Below are positions 52,735 to 63,154 of a stretch of 64,000 nucleotides of DNA, piece after piece. This DNA comes from Thermopolyspora flexuosa (GTDB taxonomy: Bacteria > Actinomycetota > Actinomycetes > Streptosporangiales > Streptosporangiaceae). The notes under the pieces are model-generated. The model made no database searches. It saw only the letters and a list, made by a program, of their open reading frames with translations, and was not told where the DNA came from. Numbering within the stretch: the stretch's first letter is position 1; each line of letters begins with the position of its first letter. The stretch lies in assembly GCF_006716785.1 (NCBI RefSeq), contig NZ_VFPQ01000001.1, positions 682,001-746,000 on the forward strand, read 5' to 3'. A program made the position numbers and the translations under genes.

Positions 52735-54477
52735 ATGACCGAACAGATGACAGGTGCCCAGGCGCTGGTCAGGGCACTGGAGAACGTCGGGGTCGACACC
52801 GTGTTCGGAATCCCGGGTGGCGCCATCCTCCCGGCGTACGACCCGCTCTACGACTCCACCAAGGTCCGGCACGTGCTTGTACGGCACGAGCAGGGCGCCG
52901 GCCACGCCGCCGAGGGGTACGCGCAGGCCACCGGCCGGGTCGGGGTGTGCATGGCCACGAGCGGTCCGGGCGCGACGAACCTGGTGACGCCGATCGCGGA
53001 CGCGTACATGGACTCGGTGCCGATCGTCGCGATCACCGGCCAGGTGCCGAGCGCCATGATCGGCACGGACGCGTTCCAGGAGGCCGACATCTCCGGCATC
53101 ACCATGCCGATCACCAAGCACAACTTCCTCGTCACCAACCCGGACGACATCGCCCGCACGATCGCCGAGGCGTTCCACATCGCGTCCACCGGCCGTCCCG
53201 GCCCGGTCCTCGTCGACATCGCCAAGGACGCGCTGCAGGCCCAGACCACGTTCTCCTGGCCGCCGCAGCTCCAGCTGCCCGGGTACCGGCCGGTCACCAA
53301 GCCGCACTCCAAGCAGATCCGCGAGGCCGCCCGCCTGATCGTCGAGTCGAAGCGGCCGGTGCTGTACGTCGGCGGCGGCGTGCACAAGGCCCGCGCCGCG
53401 GCCGAGCTGCGCAGGCTCGCCGAGATGACCGGCATCCCGGTGGTCACCACGCTGATGGCGCGCGGCACGTTCCCCGACAGCCACCCGCAGCACCTCGGCA
53501 TGCCGGGCATGCACGGCACCGTCGCCGCGGTGGGCGCGCTGCAGCGCAGCGACCTGATCATCGCGCTCGGCACCCGGTTCGACGACCGGGTCACCGGCAA
53601 GCTGTCCACGTTCGCCCCGCACGCCAAGGTCGTGCACGCGGACATCGACCCGGCGGAGATCTCCAAGAACCGGCACGCGGACGTGCCGATCGTCGGCGAC
53701 TGCCGCGAGGTGATCTCCGACCTCATCGCCGCGGTGCAGAACGAGTTCGACGCCGGCCGCCGCGGCGACTACGAGGCCTGGTGGAAGGTCCTCAACCACT
53801 ACCGCGAGACCTATCCGCTCGGCTACAAGGAGTTCGACGACGGCTCGCTCGCCCCGCAGTACGTCATGCAGCGGATGAGCGAGATCGTCGGCCCGGACGC
53901 GCTCTACGTGGCGGGCGTCGGCCAGCACCAGATGTGGGCGGCCCACTTCATCAGCCACGAGCGGCCCGGCTCGTTCATCAACTCCGGCGGCGCGGGCACC
54001 ATGGGCTTCGCCGTCCCGGCCGCGATGGGCGCCAAGGTCGGCCGTCCGGACACGGTCGTGTGGGCGATCGACGGCGACGGCTGCTTCCAGATGACCAACC
54101 AGGAGCTCGCCACCTGCACGATCGAGAACATCCCGATCAAGGTCGCCGTGATCAACAACGGCAACCTCGGCATGGTCCGGCAGTGGCAGACGCTCTTCTA
54201 CGACGAGCGGTACTCCAACACCAACCTGCACAGCCACCGCATCCCCGACTTCGTCCGGCTCGCCGAGGCGTACGGGTGCGTCGGCCTGCGCTGCGACCGC
54301 CCCGAGGACGTGGACGCGACCATCGAGAAGGCGATGGAGATCAACGACGTGCCGGTCGTCGTCGACTTCGTCGTCCACCAGGACGCCATGGTCTGGCCGA
54401 TGGTCCCGCCCGGGACGAGCAACGACGACATCAAGGTCGCCCGGGACATGGCCCCGGTCTGGGACACCGACGACTGA
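52735..54477 (+). CDS. ilvB: Acetolactate synthase large subunit IlvB
   Basis: 580 residues. ThDP enzyme condensing two pyruvates, or pyruvate with 2-oxobutyrate, in the first common step of branched-chain amino acid synthesis. E52 in [15 protein letters not shown] activates ThDP; the metal-binding motif begins [14 protein letters not shown] and ends in [11 protein letters not shown]-binding middle domain around 200-350. First gene of ilvBNC, behind the attenuator. AAGGA lies about 10 bases before ATG 52735. Confidence 0.96.
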   Translation: MTEQMTGAQALVRALENVGVDTVFGIPGGAILPAYDPLYDSTKVRHVLVRHEQGAGHAAEGYAQATGRVGVCMATSGPGATNLVTPIADAYMDSVPIVAITGQVPSAMIGTDAFQEADISGITMPITKHNFLVTNPDDIARTIAEAFHIASTGRPGPVLVDIAKDALQAQTTFSWPPQLQLPGYRPVTKPHSKQIREAARLIVESKRPVLYVGGGVHKARAAAELRRLAEMTGIPVVTTLMARGTFPDSHPQHLGMPGMHGTVAAVGALQRSDLIIALGTRFDDRVTGKLSTFAPHAKVVHADIDPAEISKNRHADVPIVGDCREVISDLIAAVQNEFDAGRRGDYEAWWKVLNHYRETYPLGYKEFDDGSLAPQYVMQRMSEIVGPDALYVAGVGQHQMWAAHFISHERPGSFINSGGAGTMGFAVPAAMGAKVGRPDTVVWAIDGDGCFQMTNQELATCTIENIPIKVAVINNGNLGMVRQWQTLFYDERYSNTNLHSHRIPDFVRLAEAYGCVGLRCDRPEDVDATIEKAMEINDVPVVVDFVVHQDAMVWPMVPPGTSNDDIKVARDMAPVWDTDD

Positions 54478-54490
54478 GGAAGGAAGCGCA

Positions 54491-55015
54491 GTGAGCAAGC
54501 ACACGCTCTCGGTGCTCGTGGAGAACAGGCCGGGTGTGCTCGCGAGGGTGGCCTCGCTGTTCAGCCGGCGCGGGTTCAACATCCACTCGCTCGCGGTCGG
54601 GCCGACCGAGCACGACGAGATCTCGCGGATGACGATCGTCGTCAACGTCGAGGACCAGCCGCTCGAGCAGGTGACCAAGCAGCTCAACAAGCTGGTCAAC
54701 GTGCTCAAGATCGTGGAGCTCGACCCGGCGCAGTCCGTGCAGCGCGAGCTCATGCTGATCAAGGTGCGGGCCGACGCGGAGAGCCGGTCCCACGTGCTCG
54801 AGCTGGTCCAGCTGTTTAGGGCGCGCTGCGTGGACGTCGCGCCCGACGCGGTCACCATCGAGGTCACCGGCACCGCCGACAAGCTCGACGCGTTCATCCG
54901 CGTGCTGGAGCCGTTCGGCATCAAGGAGCTGGTGCAGAGTGGCATGGTGGCGATCGGACGCGGCTCGCGCTCCATCACCGACCGCTCGCTCCGGGCGCTC
55001 GACCGATCGGCATAA
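54491..55015 (+). CDS. ilvN: Acetolactate synthase regulatory subunit IlvN
   Basis: 174 residues. N-terminal ACT domain (HTLSVLVENRPGVLARVASL, FNIHSLAVGPTE) binds valine for feedback inhibition; the C-terminal half is the ALS_ss_C region. GTG at 54491 follows AGGAAG, 13 bases after ilvB. Confidence 0.95.
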   Translation: MSKHTLSVLVENRPGVLARVASLFSRRGFNIHSLAVGPTEHDEISRMTIVVNVEDQPLEQVTKQLNKLVNVLKIVELDPAQSVQRELMLIKVRADAESRSHVLELVQLFRARCVDVAPDAVTIEVTGTADKLDAFIRVLEPFGIKELVQSGMVAIGRGSRSITDRSLRALDRSA

Positions 55016-56074
<1,059 letters not shown>

Positions 56075-56098
56075 CCGTCTCGCATCCGAGCCCATCGC

Positions 56099-56129
56099 GA
56101 CGCCCGGCGACCACCCTTCGCCGGGCGTC
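56099..56129 (+). terminator. Terminator of ilvBNC
   Basis: Perfect 11-bp arms GACGCCCGGCG (56099-56109) and CGCCGGGCGTC (56119-56129), 9-base loop, 25 bases after the ilvC stop. It may also serve the convergent FHA gene. Confidence 0.8.
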
Positions 56130-56178
56130 CGGCGTTCTCGCGGCCGGGTGGTCCACGGTACGGCCGGGCCGCGGGCGG

Positions 56179-56718
56179 TCAGACCGGCTGGGAGATGAGG
56201 AAGGCGCAGTCGCCGAAGGAGACCTCGTCGCCGGGGCGCACCTTGGCCGGGCCGACGAGGCGCCACCCGTTGAGCCGGGTGCCGTTGAGCGAGCCGAGGT
56301 CGACGACGACCCACTCGTCGTTCTCCCGGCGCAGCTCGGCGTGCACCCGGGAGACGGTGAGGTCGGAGAGCACGAGGTCGCAGTTCGCGCCGCGGCCGAC
56401 CACGTAGCGGGTGCGCGCGTCGGCGGGCAGCGCGAGACGGGGCAGGCGGGGCCGGCGCCAGGCGGTCTCGATGCGCGTGGTCAGGTCGGACAGCGAGGAG
56501 ACCGCCTCGGTGATCCGGCGGCGCCAGCGGCCGCGCGGCGGCAGGTCGGCGACGAGCTCCTCCAGCTCGCCGCGGCTCTGGGCGCGCAGCGCCTGGTCCA
56601 CCCGGCCCAGGAAGGTCTCATGCGATAAGCGGCCCTCCACGGCGCGTTCGCGGAGCTCATTGATCGCACGCTCGCGGTCTCCGTCGGACGCGCGAACGGG
56701 AGGAAGCGTCGAGCCCAT
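56179..56718 (-). CDS. DUF1707-FHA domain protein
   Basis: 179 residues. Residues about 8-60 (RASDGDRERAINELRERAVE, SHETFLGRVDQAL) are a DUF1707 domain, common in actinobacteria. Residues about 95-175 form an FHA phosphothreonine-binding domain: YVVGRGANCDLVLSDLTVSR, with VHAELRR and GSLNGTRLNG. FHA proteins recognise Ser/Thr-kinase targets, so a link with the kinases at 24-29 kb is possible but distant. ATG 56718 has no clear ribosome binding site. It is divergent from padR, with the PadR operator in between. Confidence 0.88.
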   Translation of the reverse strand: MGSTLPPVRASDGDRERAINELRERAVEGRLSHETFLGRVDQALRAQSRGELEELVADLPPRGRWRRRITEAVSSLSDLTTRIETAWRRPRLPRLALPADARTRYVVGRGANCDLVLSDLTVSRVHAELRRENDEWVVVDLGSLNGTRLNGWRLVGPAKVRPGDEVSFGDCAFLISQPV

Positions 56719-56787
56719 GTAATGGAGTATCGGGCCGACGAAGCGCACGTGTCCAGATAACGGGGATCTCCGGGCATGTGGTTGCAA

Positions 56788-56819
56788 ATGCATACTCAGT
56801 ATGCATACTAGGTATGCAT
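56788..56819. promoter_or_regulatory. Double palindromic PadR-type operator over the padR start
   Basis: Two 19-bp palindromes share a half-site: ATGCATACT-C-AGTATGCAT (56788-56806) and ATGCATAC-TAG-GTATGCAT (56801-56819). The second covers the padR ATG (56818). ATGCATAC half-sites resemble operators of PadR-family repressors. It also lies 70 bases from the divergent FHA start. Confidence 0.75.
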
Positions 56820-57375
56820 GTCGACCAGGCATGCCTTCCTCGCCCTCCTCGCCCAAGGGCCGCGCCACGGCTACCGGCTCCGTGTCGATTTCGAGGCGTC
56901 GACGGGGGCGACCCGGCCGCTCAACATCGGCCAGGTCTACACGACGCTCAACCGGCTGGAGCGGGACGGCCTGGTGACGGCGGGCGAGGAGGACGAGCAG
57001 GGCCGGGTCGTCTACGCGATCACCGAGGCCGGCCGCAGGGAGCTGGAGCGGTGGTTCGACACCCCCGTGGTGCCCGCCGACCGGCCGCGCGACGAGCTGG
57101 TGGTGAAGCTCGCCATGGCGGTCACCACGCCCGGCGTCGACGTCCGGGCGGTGATCCGCAGGCAGCGCACCGCGACCATGCGCCGGCTGCAGGAGCTCAC
57201 CATGGCCAAGCGCGAGGGCGAGCGCACCGGCCGCCACGGCACCGCGTACCGGCTCGTGCTCGACTCCCTGATCTTCCAGACCGAGGCCGAGCAGCGCTGG
57301 CTCGACCACTGCGAGGCGCTGCTGCTCGCCCCCGGTCCGCCGACCCAGAGGCAGACGAACGAGGAGGAGCGATGA
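56818..57375 (+). CDS. PadR-family transcriptional repressor
   Basis: 185 residues. Winged helix: FLALLAQGPRHGYRLRVDFE (helix-turn-helix), GQVYTTLNRLERDGLVTAGE and the wing VVYAITEAGRREL; C-terminal dimerisation helices (Vir_C-like). Probably represses itself and the exporter genes that follow, since the palindromic operator overlaps its start codon and its stop overlaps the ATPase start by 4 bases. The ligand, often a toxic compound, is unknown. Confidence 0.92.
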   Translation: MSTRHAFLALLAQGPRHGYRLRVDFEASTGATRPLNIGQVYTTLNRLERDGLVTAGEEDEQGRVVYAITEAGRRELERWFDTPVVPADRPRDELVVKLAMAVTTPGVDVRAVIRRQRTATMRRLQELTMAKREGERTGRHGTAYRLVLDSLIFQTEAEQRWLDHCEALLLAPGPPTQRQTNEEER

Positions 57376-58100
57376 CGCCCGCACCCGGTCCGCCGGAGTC
57401 GCCGCCGCTGCGGCTCACCGAGGTCTCCCGCGTGTACGGCACGGGCGCCACGGCCGTGCCCGCCCTGCGCGGGGTGAGCCTGGACGTCGCCGCGGGCGAG
57501 CTCGTCGCGGTGATGGGGCCGTCCGGATCCGGCAAGTCCACGCTGCTCAACCTGGCGGGCGGGCTCGACCGCCCCACCTCCGGCACGGTCACCACCTGCG
57601 GCGTCGACCTCGGCACGCTGCGGCCCGCCGAGCTCGCCGCGCTGCGCCGCAGGCACGTCGGCTACGTGTTCCAGGACTTCAACCTGATCCCGTCGCTCAC
57701 CGCCGCGGAGAACGTCATGCTGCCCCGTGAGCTCGACGGGGTGCGCGCCGCGGCGGCGCGGCGCGAGGCGCTCGCCGCGCTGGAGGAGGTCGGCGTGGCG
57801 CACGCCGCCGACCGGTTCCCCGAGGAGCTCTCCGGCGGCGAGCGGCAGCGGGTGGCGATCGCCCGCTCGCTCGTCGGCGAGCGCCGCGTCATCCTCGCGG
57901 ACGAGCCGACCGGCGCGCTCGACACCCCGGCGGGGGACGAGATCCTGCGGCTGCTGCGCGGCCGCAGCGACGCCGGGGCCGCGGTGCTGCTCGTCACCCA
58001 CGAGGCGCGGTACGCCGGATGGGCCGACCGCGTGGTGTTCCTGCAGGACGGCACGGTGGCCGACGTCACCGAGGCCACGCCGATCGGGGGCGGGCGGTGA
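57372..58100 (+). CDS. ABC transporter ATPase (LolD/MacB-like), PadR-controlled
   Basis: 242 residues. Walker A GPSGSGKST (near 51-59), Q-loop YVFQDFNLIP, signature ELSGGERQRVAIARSL, Walker B VILADEPTGALD, switch LLVTHEARYA. The LolD/MacB/FtsE class pairs with FtsX-type permeases, as here. ATG 57372 overlaps the padR stop; the stop overlaps the permease start (GTGA). Confidence 0.93.
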   Translation: MTPAPGPPESPPLRLTEVSRVYGTGATAVPALRGVSLDVAAGELVAVMGPSGSGKSTLLNLAGGLDRPTSGTVTTCGVDLGTLRPAELAALRRRHVGYVFQDFNLIPSLTAAENVMLPRELDGVRAAAARREALAALEEVGVAHAADRFPEELSGGERQRVAIARSLVGERRVILADEPTGALDTPAGDEILRLLRGRSDAGAAVLLVTHEARYAGWADRVVFLQDGTVADVTEATPIGGGR

Positions 58101-60736
58101 GCGCCCTGCGCGCCGCGTTGCGCCTGGCCTGGCGCGGCATCCGGCGGGAGAAGGGCCGCAGCGCCCTGATCGTCGTGCTGATCGGGCTGCCGGTGCTGGC
58201 CGTCACCGCCTTCTTCACGCTGTACGCGACCTATGAACTCGACGCGCGGGAGGCGCTGCCCGGCAGACTCGGGTCGGCGGACGCGCTGATCTGGGCGGTG
58301 GGCGACGTGGCCGTGCAGAGCCCGGACGGCAGCGGCTGGAGCTCCTCCGGGCGGGGCGGGCCGCCGCCGGACGAGGACGCGGCGCGAGCGCTGCTGCGCC
58401 CCGGCAGCCGGCTGCTGCCCTACCACCGCCGGACCGTCGCGTACCCGGTCGAGCAGGGGCGGATCTTCCTCGACGTGGTGGAGCTGGATCTGCGGGATCC
58501 GCTCACCCGGGGCATGGCCAGGCTGCGGCAGGGCCGCCTGCCCGCGGCCCCCGGCGAGGTCGTCGTCTCGGCGGCGATGGCGAGCGAGGGCGTCGGCGTC
58601 GGCGACGCCCTGCCGTACCTCGGCGAGCAGGAGAGGGCGCGCGTGGTCGGCGTCCTGGCGCGGTCCCCGGAGTTCCACTCGTACGCGGTGGTGGGCCTGC
58701 CGGGCAGCCTGCTGAAGGTCGAGCCGGGCGAGCGGCACTGGCTGGTGGACCACGGCGGCCACCCGGTCACCTGGGAGAACGTGCAGCGCCTCAACAGGGC
58801 CGGATTCCACGTGGTGTCCCGCGCGGTCGTGGAGAATCCCCCGCCGGGGCAACCGGTCGACGTGCGGCCCGAGTCGGTCGTGCAGGGGGTGCTCGTCACC
58901 ACCATGATCGTCCTCGAGGTGGTGCTGGTCGCCGGACCCGCCTTCGCCGTCGGGCTGCGCCGCCGCCGGCGGTGGCTCGCCCAGATCGCGGCGCAGGGCG
59001 GCTCGCCGCGGCAGCTGCGCCTCGTCGTGCTCGCCGACGGCCTGCTCCTCGGGGTGGGCGCCGCCCTGCTCGGGCTCGCCGGGGGCGTCGGCGTCGTCGC
59101 CGCCGGGATCGCGCTGGTGCGGGCGCTCGACGTGGAGCGGTACGACCTGCCCATCGTCGCGCAGCTCTCCGGCGCCGGGCCGTTCGACGTGCCGTGGACG
59201 TTCGTGGTGCCCGTGGCCGTGCTCGGCGCGGCGAGCGGGGTGATCGCGGCCGTGCTGCCCGCGCGGCAGGCGGCCCGGCAGGACGTGGCCGCGGTGCTCG
59301 CCGGGCGGGAGACGGCGTTCGCCGAGGGCGCCGCGCCGTACCGGTCGCGGCGCGTGACGCCGGGCGCGCTCCTGGTCGCCGCCGGCGTCGTCGCGACGGT
59401 GCTCGCGATCCGGCGGGACAGCCTGGTGTGGATCGCCGCGGCCGCCCTGCTCACCCAGTTCGGGCTGATCGCCCTGACCCCGTGGCTGGTGGCCGCCGCG
59501 GGCCGCCTCGCCGGCCGCCTGCCGCTGCCGCTGCGCCTGTCGGTGCGCGACGCCGCCCGCCACCGTACCCGTACGGCCTGCGCGGTCGCGGCGGTGATGA
59601 CGGCGGCGACCGCGATGTCCGCCACGGCGATCACCCTCACCAGCAAGGACGCGATGCTGCGGGACGGCTACACCGCCGCCGTCCCCGTCGGCACCACGCT
59701 CATCGACGGGGAGCGGGTCCCGGAGCAGAGCTGGCCCGAGGTCGTGGCGGCGGTCGGCCGGGTGCTGCCCGGCGTGCGGCCGGTCGAGGTGCACCGCGCC
59801 AGGGAGGCCGAGGGCAGGCGGGTCCGCCTCGCCGTCACGGGGGCCGAGTGCGAGATCCGCTGCGGCGAGCACGCCCCCGGCCCGGGGAGCGGCGACCTGC
59901 CGATCGGGGACGAGCGGCTGCTGCGGCTCGTCCAGGGCAGGAGCGACCCGGCCGCCGCGGCCGCGTTCGCCGCGGGCAAGGCGGTGGCCTTCGATCGCGG
60001 CCTGGTGCGGGACGGCACGCTCACCCTCGACGTGCTCGACGGGCGGAGCCGCAAACGCCGCTCCGTGGCGGTGCCCGCGGTCGTCGCGACCGCGGCGGAT
60101 CCCCGGCACGCCGTCGCGGTGCTGCCGGAGGCGGCGGTGCGCGCGGCGGGCCTCACCCTGGAGGTACGGCGGCTGCTCGTGGACCCGGCCGAGCGGCGTC
60201 TCGACACGGTGGCCGAGGCGCGCCTCGAGCAGGAGCTGAAGACGGTGCACGACGCCGCGTTCGTCCATGTCGAGCGCGGTCACCGGCGGGACATGCGGCC
60301 GGTGCTGCAGGTGCTCACCGCGGCCGCGGCGGTGGTGATCCTCGGCGCCACGTTCGCCGTCACCGGCCTCGCCGCGGCCGACCTGCGCCCCGATCTGGCG
60401 ACGATGGCGGCGGTCGGGGCGGCGCCGCGGCTGCGGCGGCTGGTCGTCGCCGGGCAGGCCCTGGTCATCTCCGGCCTCGGCGCGGCCGTTGGCCTCGCCG
60501 CCGGCCTGCTCGCCGGGGCGGCGGCGGTCTGGTCGCTCGCCGCCGGGCCGCAGGGCGCGCAGGTGCGCTACCGCGTCGAGGACGGCTTCCTGACCGCGGT
60601 GCCGCCGCACACGCCGCTGCTGGAGGTGCCGTGGCCGTACCTGGCGGCGGTGGTGGCCGGCCTGCCGCTGCTCGCCGCGCTGGTGGCCGGGGCGTTCACC
60701 CGCACCCGGTTCACGTTGACGCGCCGCCTGACCTGA
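58097..60736 (+). CDS. FtsX-family ABC transporter permease
   Basis: 879 residues. One N-terminal membrane segment (RSALIVVLIGLPVLAVTAFF), an extracytoplasmic domain, then a first FtsX block of about three to four segments (280-440), further segments near 440-510, a second large extracytoplasmic domain and a final FtsX block near 735-870. This duplicated layout is usual in actinobacterial exporters of lipids, peptides or antibiotics. GTG start coupled to the ATPase gene. Confidence 0.88.
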   Translation: MSALRAALRLAWRGIRREKGRSALIVVLIGLPVLAVTAFFTLYATYELDAREALPGRLGSADALIWAVGDVAVQSPDGSGWSSSGRGGPPPDEDAARALLRPGSRLLPYHRRTVAYPVEQGRIFLDVVELDLRDPLTRGMARLRQGRLPAAPGEVVVSAAMASEGVGVGDALPYLGEQERARVVGVLARSPEFHSYAVVGLPGSLLKVEPGERHWLVDHGGHPVTWENVQRLNRAGFHVVSRAVVENPPPGQPVDVRPESVVQGVLVTTMIVLEVVLVAGPAFAVGLRRRRRWLAQIAAQGGSPRQLRLVVLADGLLLGVGAALLGLAGGVGVVAAGIALVRALDVERYDLPIVAQLSGAGPFDVPWTFVVPVAVLGAASGVIAAVLPARQAARQDVAAVLAGRETAFAEGAAPYRSRRVTPGALLVAAGVVATVLAIRRDSLVWIAAAALLTQFGLIALTPWLVAAAGRLAGRLPLPLRLSVRDAARHRTRTACAVAAVMTAATAMSATAITLTSKDAMLRDGYTAAVPVGTTLIDGERVPEQSWPEVVAAVGRVLPGVRPVEVHRAREAEGRRVRLAVTGAECEIRCGEHAPGPGSGDLPIGDERLLRLVQGRSDPAAAAAFAAGKAVAFDRGLVRDGTLTLDVLDGRSRKRRSVAVPAVVATAADPRHAVAVLPEAAVRAAGLTLEVRRLLVDPAERRLDTVAEARLEQELKTVHDAAFVHVERGHRRDMRPVLQVLTAAAAVVILGATFAVTGLAAADLRPDLATMAAVGAAPRLRRLVVAGQALVISGLGAAVGLAAGLLAGAAAVWSLAAGPQGAQVRYRVEDGFLTAVPPHTPLLEVPWPYLAAVVAGLPLLAALVAGAFTRTRFTLTRRLT

Positions 60737-60750
60737 CCGCCGGGCCGTAC

Positions 60751-60783
60751 GCGCGGCGGTGGGCCGTTCCCCCGCCGCCGCGC
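60751..60783. terminator. Hairpin between the permease and the convergent methyltransferase
   Basis: Perfect 9-bp arms GCGCGGCGG (60751-60759) and CCGCCGCGC (60775-60783), 15-base loop, in the 60-base gap between two convergent genes; may stop transcription from both sides. Confidence 0.45.
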
Positions 60784-60796
60784 CGGTCGCCGCGGG

Positions 60797-61561
60797 TCAG
60801 CGCGGCAGCGTGATGCGGATCTTCGACTGCTTGTGCGGCAGCCGCTCCCAGTCCTCCATGAACGTGGCGTGCAGGCCGTACCTGGCGGCGAGGTCGACGA
60901 GGGTCTCGGTGCGGTAGTAGAAGTCCTCGCGCAGCACGTGGTGTTCCTTGCCCTCGGTGCGGTCGAAGGTGAAGTCGAACCAGCCGTCCGGCTTCATGAT
61001 CCGGCCGACATGCGCGAAGCACTCCTCGATCACCTCGATCGGGGAGTGCGAGAACACGCTGTGCGCGTGCACCACGTCGAAGTACCGGTCGGGCAGGAAC
61101 GAAAAGCGCAGGTCCTTCACCGGGGTGAGGTACGGCAGCTTGCCCGCGAGGCCGTACTCGACCATGGTGTCCTGGGCCGCGAACAGGATGTCCGGCGAGA
61201 TGTCGATGCCGTAGTAGTTGCCGGGCTCGAGGTAGTCGATGAACAGCCGCCCGGCCCGCAGGTTGCCGCAGCCGATCTCGAGCATGCGGTGCTCGGGCCG
61301 CAGCCCGTGCTTGACCAGATAGTCGAACTGCATCTGGCCGAGCGCGAGCCAGCGCTCGTGCGTCCTGCTGCCCACCGCGCGCTTGGGGTCGCGGGCGGTG
61401 TCGTGCCTCATCACCGCCCGGTAGTAGCTGATGTGGTCGGAGGTGCGCAGCCGGAGCCAGGTGTCGCGGGTGAGCCGGCGTAGGTGCGGGATGACGCGTT
61501 GCGGGTGGCGTAACGCGTAGCCGATCTGGTAGCCGAGGCTCGTGCGCGTCCTCGCGGGCAT
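60797..61561 (-). CDS. SAM-dependent methyltransferase, class I
   Basis: 254 residues. SAM-binding motif RMLEIGCGNLRAGRLFIDY near 93-111 and acidic loop NYYGIDISPDIL; later FDVVHAHSVFSH and the MKPDGWFDFTFD strand. Soluble. The N-terminus is basic (HPQRVIPHLRRLTRDTWLRL). Similar enzymes occur in glycan or natural-product loci, but no such genes lie next to it, so the substrate is unknown. Confidence 0.82.
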   Translation of the reverse strand: MPARTRTSLGYQIGYALRHPQRVIPHLRRLTRDTWLRLRTSDHISYYRAVMRHDTARDPKRAVGSRTHERWLALGQMQFDYLVKHGLRPEHRMLEIGCGNLRAGRLFIDYLEPGNYYGIDISPDILFAAQDTMVEYGLAGKLPYLTPVKDLRFSFLPDRYFDVVHAHSVFSHSPIEVIEECFAHVGRIMKPDGWFDFTFDRTEGKEHHVLREDFYYRTETLVDLAARYGLHATFMEDWERLPHKQSKIRITLPR

Positions 61562-61670
61562 GGACGTCCCTCCCGACTCGCTTCCAACGTTGCCCGATCG
61601 TAATCAGGCACGGGCCGGACGGACGGTAAGACGCGGCCTGTCAGGCACAGGTTCGCGCGGACGCGAGCCG

Positions 61671-61750
61671 GGGCGGCCGGGTGCGCGGCGGCGGTCGCCG
61701 TGGCCGGGCGGCCGGGTGCGCGGCGGCGGTCGCCGTGGCCGGGCGGCCGG
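61671..61750. repeat. 35-bp tandem repeat, 2.3 copies
   Basis: Two identical 35-bp units (61671-61705 and 61706-61740), each starting GGGCGGCCGGGTGCG and ending GTCGCCGTGGCC, followed by the first 10 bases of a third (61741-61750). Lies between the methyltransferase and the SseB-like gene (divergent sides), outside any credible gene. Confidence 0.9.
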
Positions 61751-61835
61751 CCGTGCCGTGCGGCGCACGGCCGCGGGGCCGTCCGGCGGGGCGCCGCCGC
61801 CGGTCAACGGTCCCGGTCGGGTGACCGGGCGAGGC

Positions 61836-62858
61836 TCACTCGGCGACGCCCGCGCAGACCACGTGCGCCCCGATCTCGATCATGCGCCGCTCGGTGTGCG
61901 CGTCGGCCACCCGCGCCATCAGGACCGGGGCGCCGCTCGCGGCGAGCTGGGGCAGCCGCGCCCGGACGAGGCGGTGCAGGTCCTTGACGATGTCCTCGGC
62001 CATCTCCGAGTGCACCTTCACGTGCAGCATGATCCCCTCCGCGCCGGAGATCGTCCTCGCCCCGGAGATCCACACGTGGTGGACGAGCGGGAAGTCGTAC
62101 AGCAGCTCGGCGAGGGCGAACCGGAGCGCGGGCAGGATCGGGTGGTTGATCCGCTTGTAGCCCGGATCCACCTGCTGCATGGGACCGGACAGGTGCGGCC
62201 GGGGCGCGGGCACCCAGGCCTGGAGCGAGCCGGGCGGGGGAGCGGCGGACGCGGCGGGCGGCGCCGCCGGGGCGGGGAACGCGGGCCCCGCGGGCGTCGG
62301 CGGGACCGGCGCGGATCCCGGCAGCTCGCGCGCCGGCGGGCCGGGCGGGGCGGCCGGCGGCGCGCCCTGCGCGGTGCCCGGGTAGGCGGACGAGCGCGGG
62401 ATCGTGGCCATCGCGCCGGTGGCGTAGGCGCGCGGCGCCGTACCGGTGCCGGACTGGGCGGTGCCGGATTGGGCGGTGCCGGTCGGGGTCGCGAGGGCGG
62501 GCGACGGAGCCGGCGGATTCACCTCCAGATAGCGCTTGAGGTCCGCGATGGGGATCGCCGCCGCGGCGGGCCCGGCGGCGTCGATGACGATCTCTCGCAC
62601 CCCGGTGACCCGCTGGATATCGATGATCGTCTGGGCGTCGCACTCCGACAGCCGATGGCTGCCCCGGTGCCGTGCGTAGGTCGCCGGGCTGGTGTAGCCG
62701 AGCAGCACGCGCTCACCGGCCTGCGTGGTGCCGAGCACGACCGACCGGTCCGGTCGCACGGCGACCAGGATTCCCCCTTCGGCGAGGGCGGCGAGCAGGC
62801 GGTGCGGGCTGCCGTGCTGCGCGAGGACTTCGCCGAGAGCGGGGTTCCCGATGCTCAT
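61836..62858 (-). CDS. SseB-like N-terminal domain protein with a novel C-terminal domain
   Basis: 340 residues. Residues about 1-115 resemble the SseB domain (ILVAVRPDRSVVLGT, RVLLGYTSPATYARHRG). A linker rich in Pro/Ala/Thr/Gly (about 115-225, with repeated SGTAQ) leads to a compact C-terminal domain (NHPILPALRFALAELLYDFP, HVWISGARTISGAEGIMLHV) that is not recognised. Soluble, no signal. Function unknown. Confidence 0.7.
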   Translation of the reverse strand: MSIGNPALGEVLAQHGSPHRLLAALAEGGILVAVRPDRSVVLGTTQAGERVLLGYTSPATYARHRGSHRLSECDAQTIIDIQRVTGVREIVIDAAGPAAAAIPIADLKRYLEVNPPAPSPALATPTGTAQSGTAQSGTGTAPRAYATGAMATIPRSSAYPGTAQGAPPAAPPGPPARELPGSAPVPPTPAGPAFPAPAAPPAASAAPPPGSLQAWVPAPRPHLSGPMQQVDPGYKRINHPILPALRFALAELLYDFPLVHHVWISGARTISGAEGIMLHVKVHSEMAEDIVKDLHRLVRARLPQLAASGAPVLMARVADAHTERRMIEIGAHVVCAGVAE

Positions 62859-63081
62859 ATGGCGAACGATACGGACAGGAGCATGACCTTAGCAGCGTAT
62901 TCGCCAAGATTTCGTACCGGCAACACCGAGTTCTCCGGTACGGTTCGGTTGGCGCGTCGGCGGGAGGGCCGCGGGAAGGGGTCCCGACGGTGTCGCGGCG
63001 GCCCGCTTCGCCCGCGCGTATGACGACGGTCACAGCGCGGTGACCTGCAGATATGAAGTCGAGTCTCGCATTGCGGACGCT

Positions 63082-63097
63082 TGTGAGAGCTTTCACA
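63082..63097. promoter_or_regulatory. CRP/GlxR-type site upstream of serA
   Basis: TGTGA-GAGCTT-TCACA matches the consensus TGTGA-N6-TCACA exactly. It ends 9 bases before TAGACT (63107-63112), a TANNNT -10 box. A cAMP-receptor-protein homologue bound here would overlap the -35 position. Confidence 0.6.
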
Positions 63098-63106
63098 TGC
63101 GCCCAC

Positions 63107-63112
63107 TAGACT
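63107..63112 (+). promoter_or_regulatory. -10 box of the serA promoter
   Basis: TAGACT (TANNNT). Transcription would start near 63119, giving either a leaderless GTG at 63119 or a 36-base leader with GAAGGG before GTG 63155. Confidence 0.45.
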
Positions 63113-63154
63113 CGTCTGGTGTCCGAGCAGCCGCACAAGCCGAAGGGTCCATTC

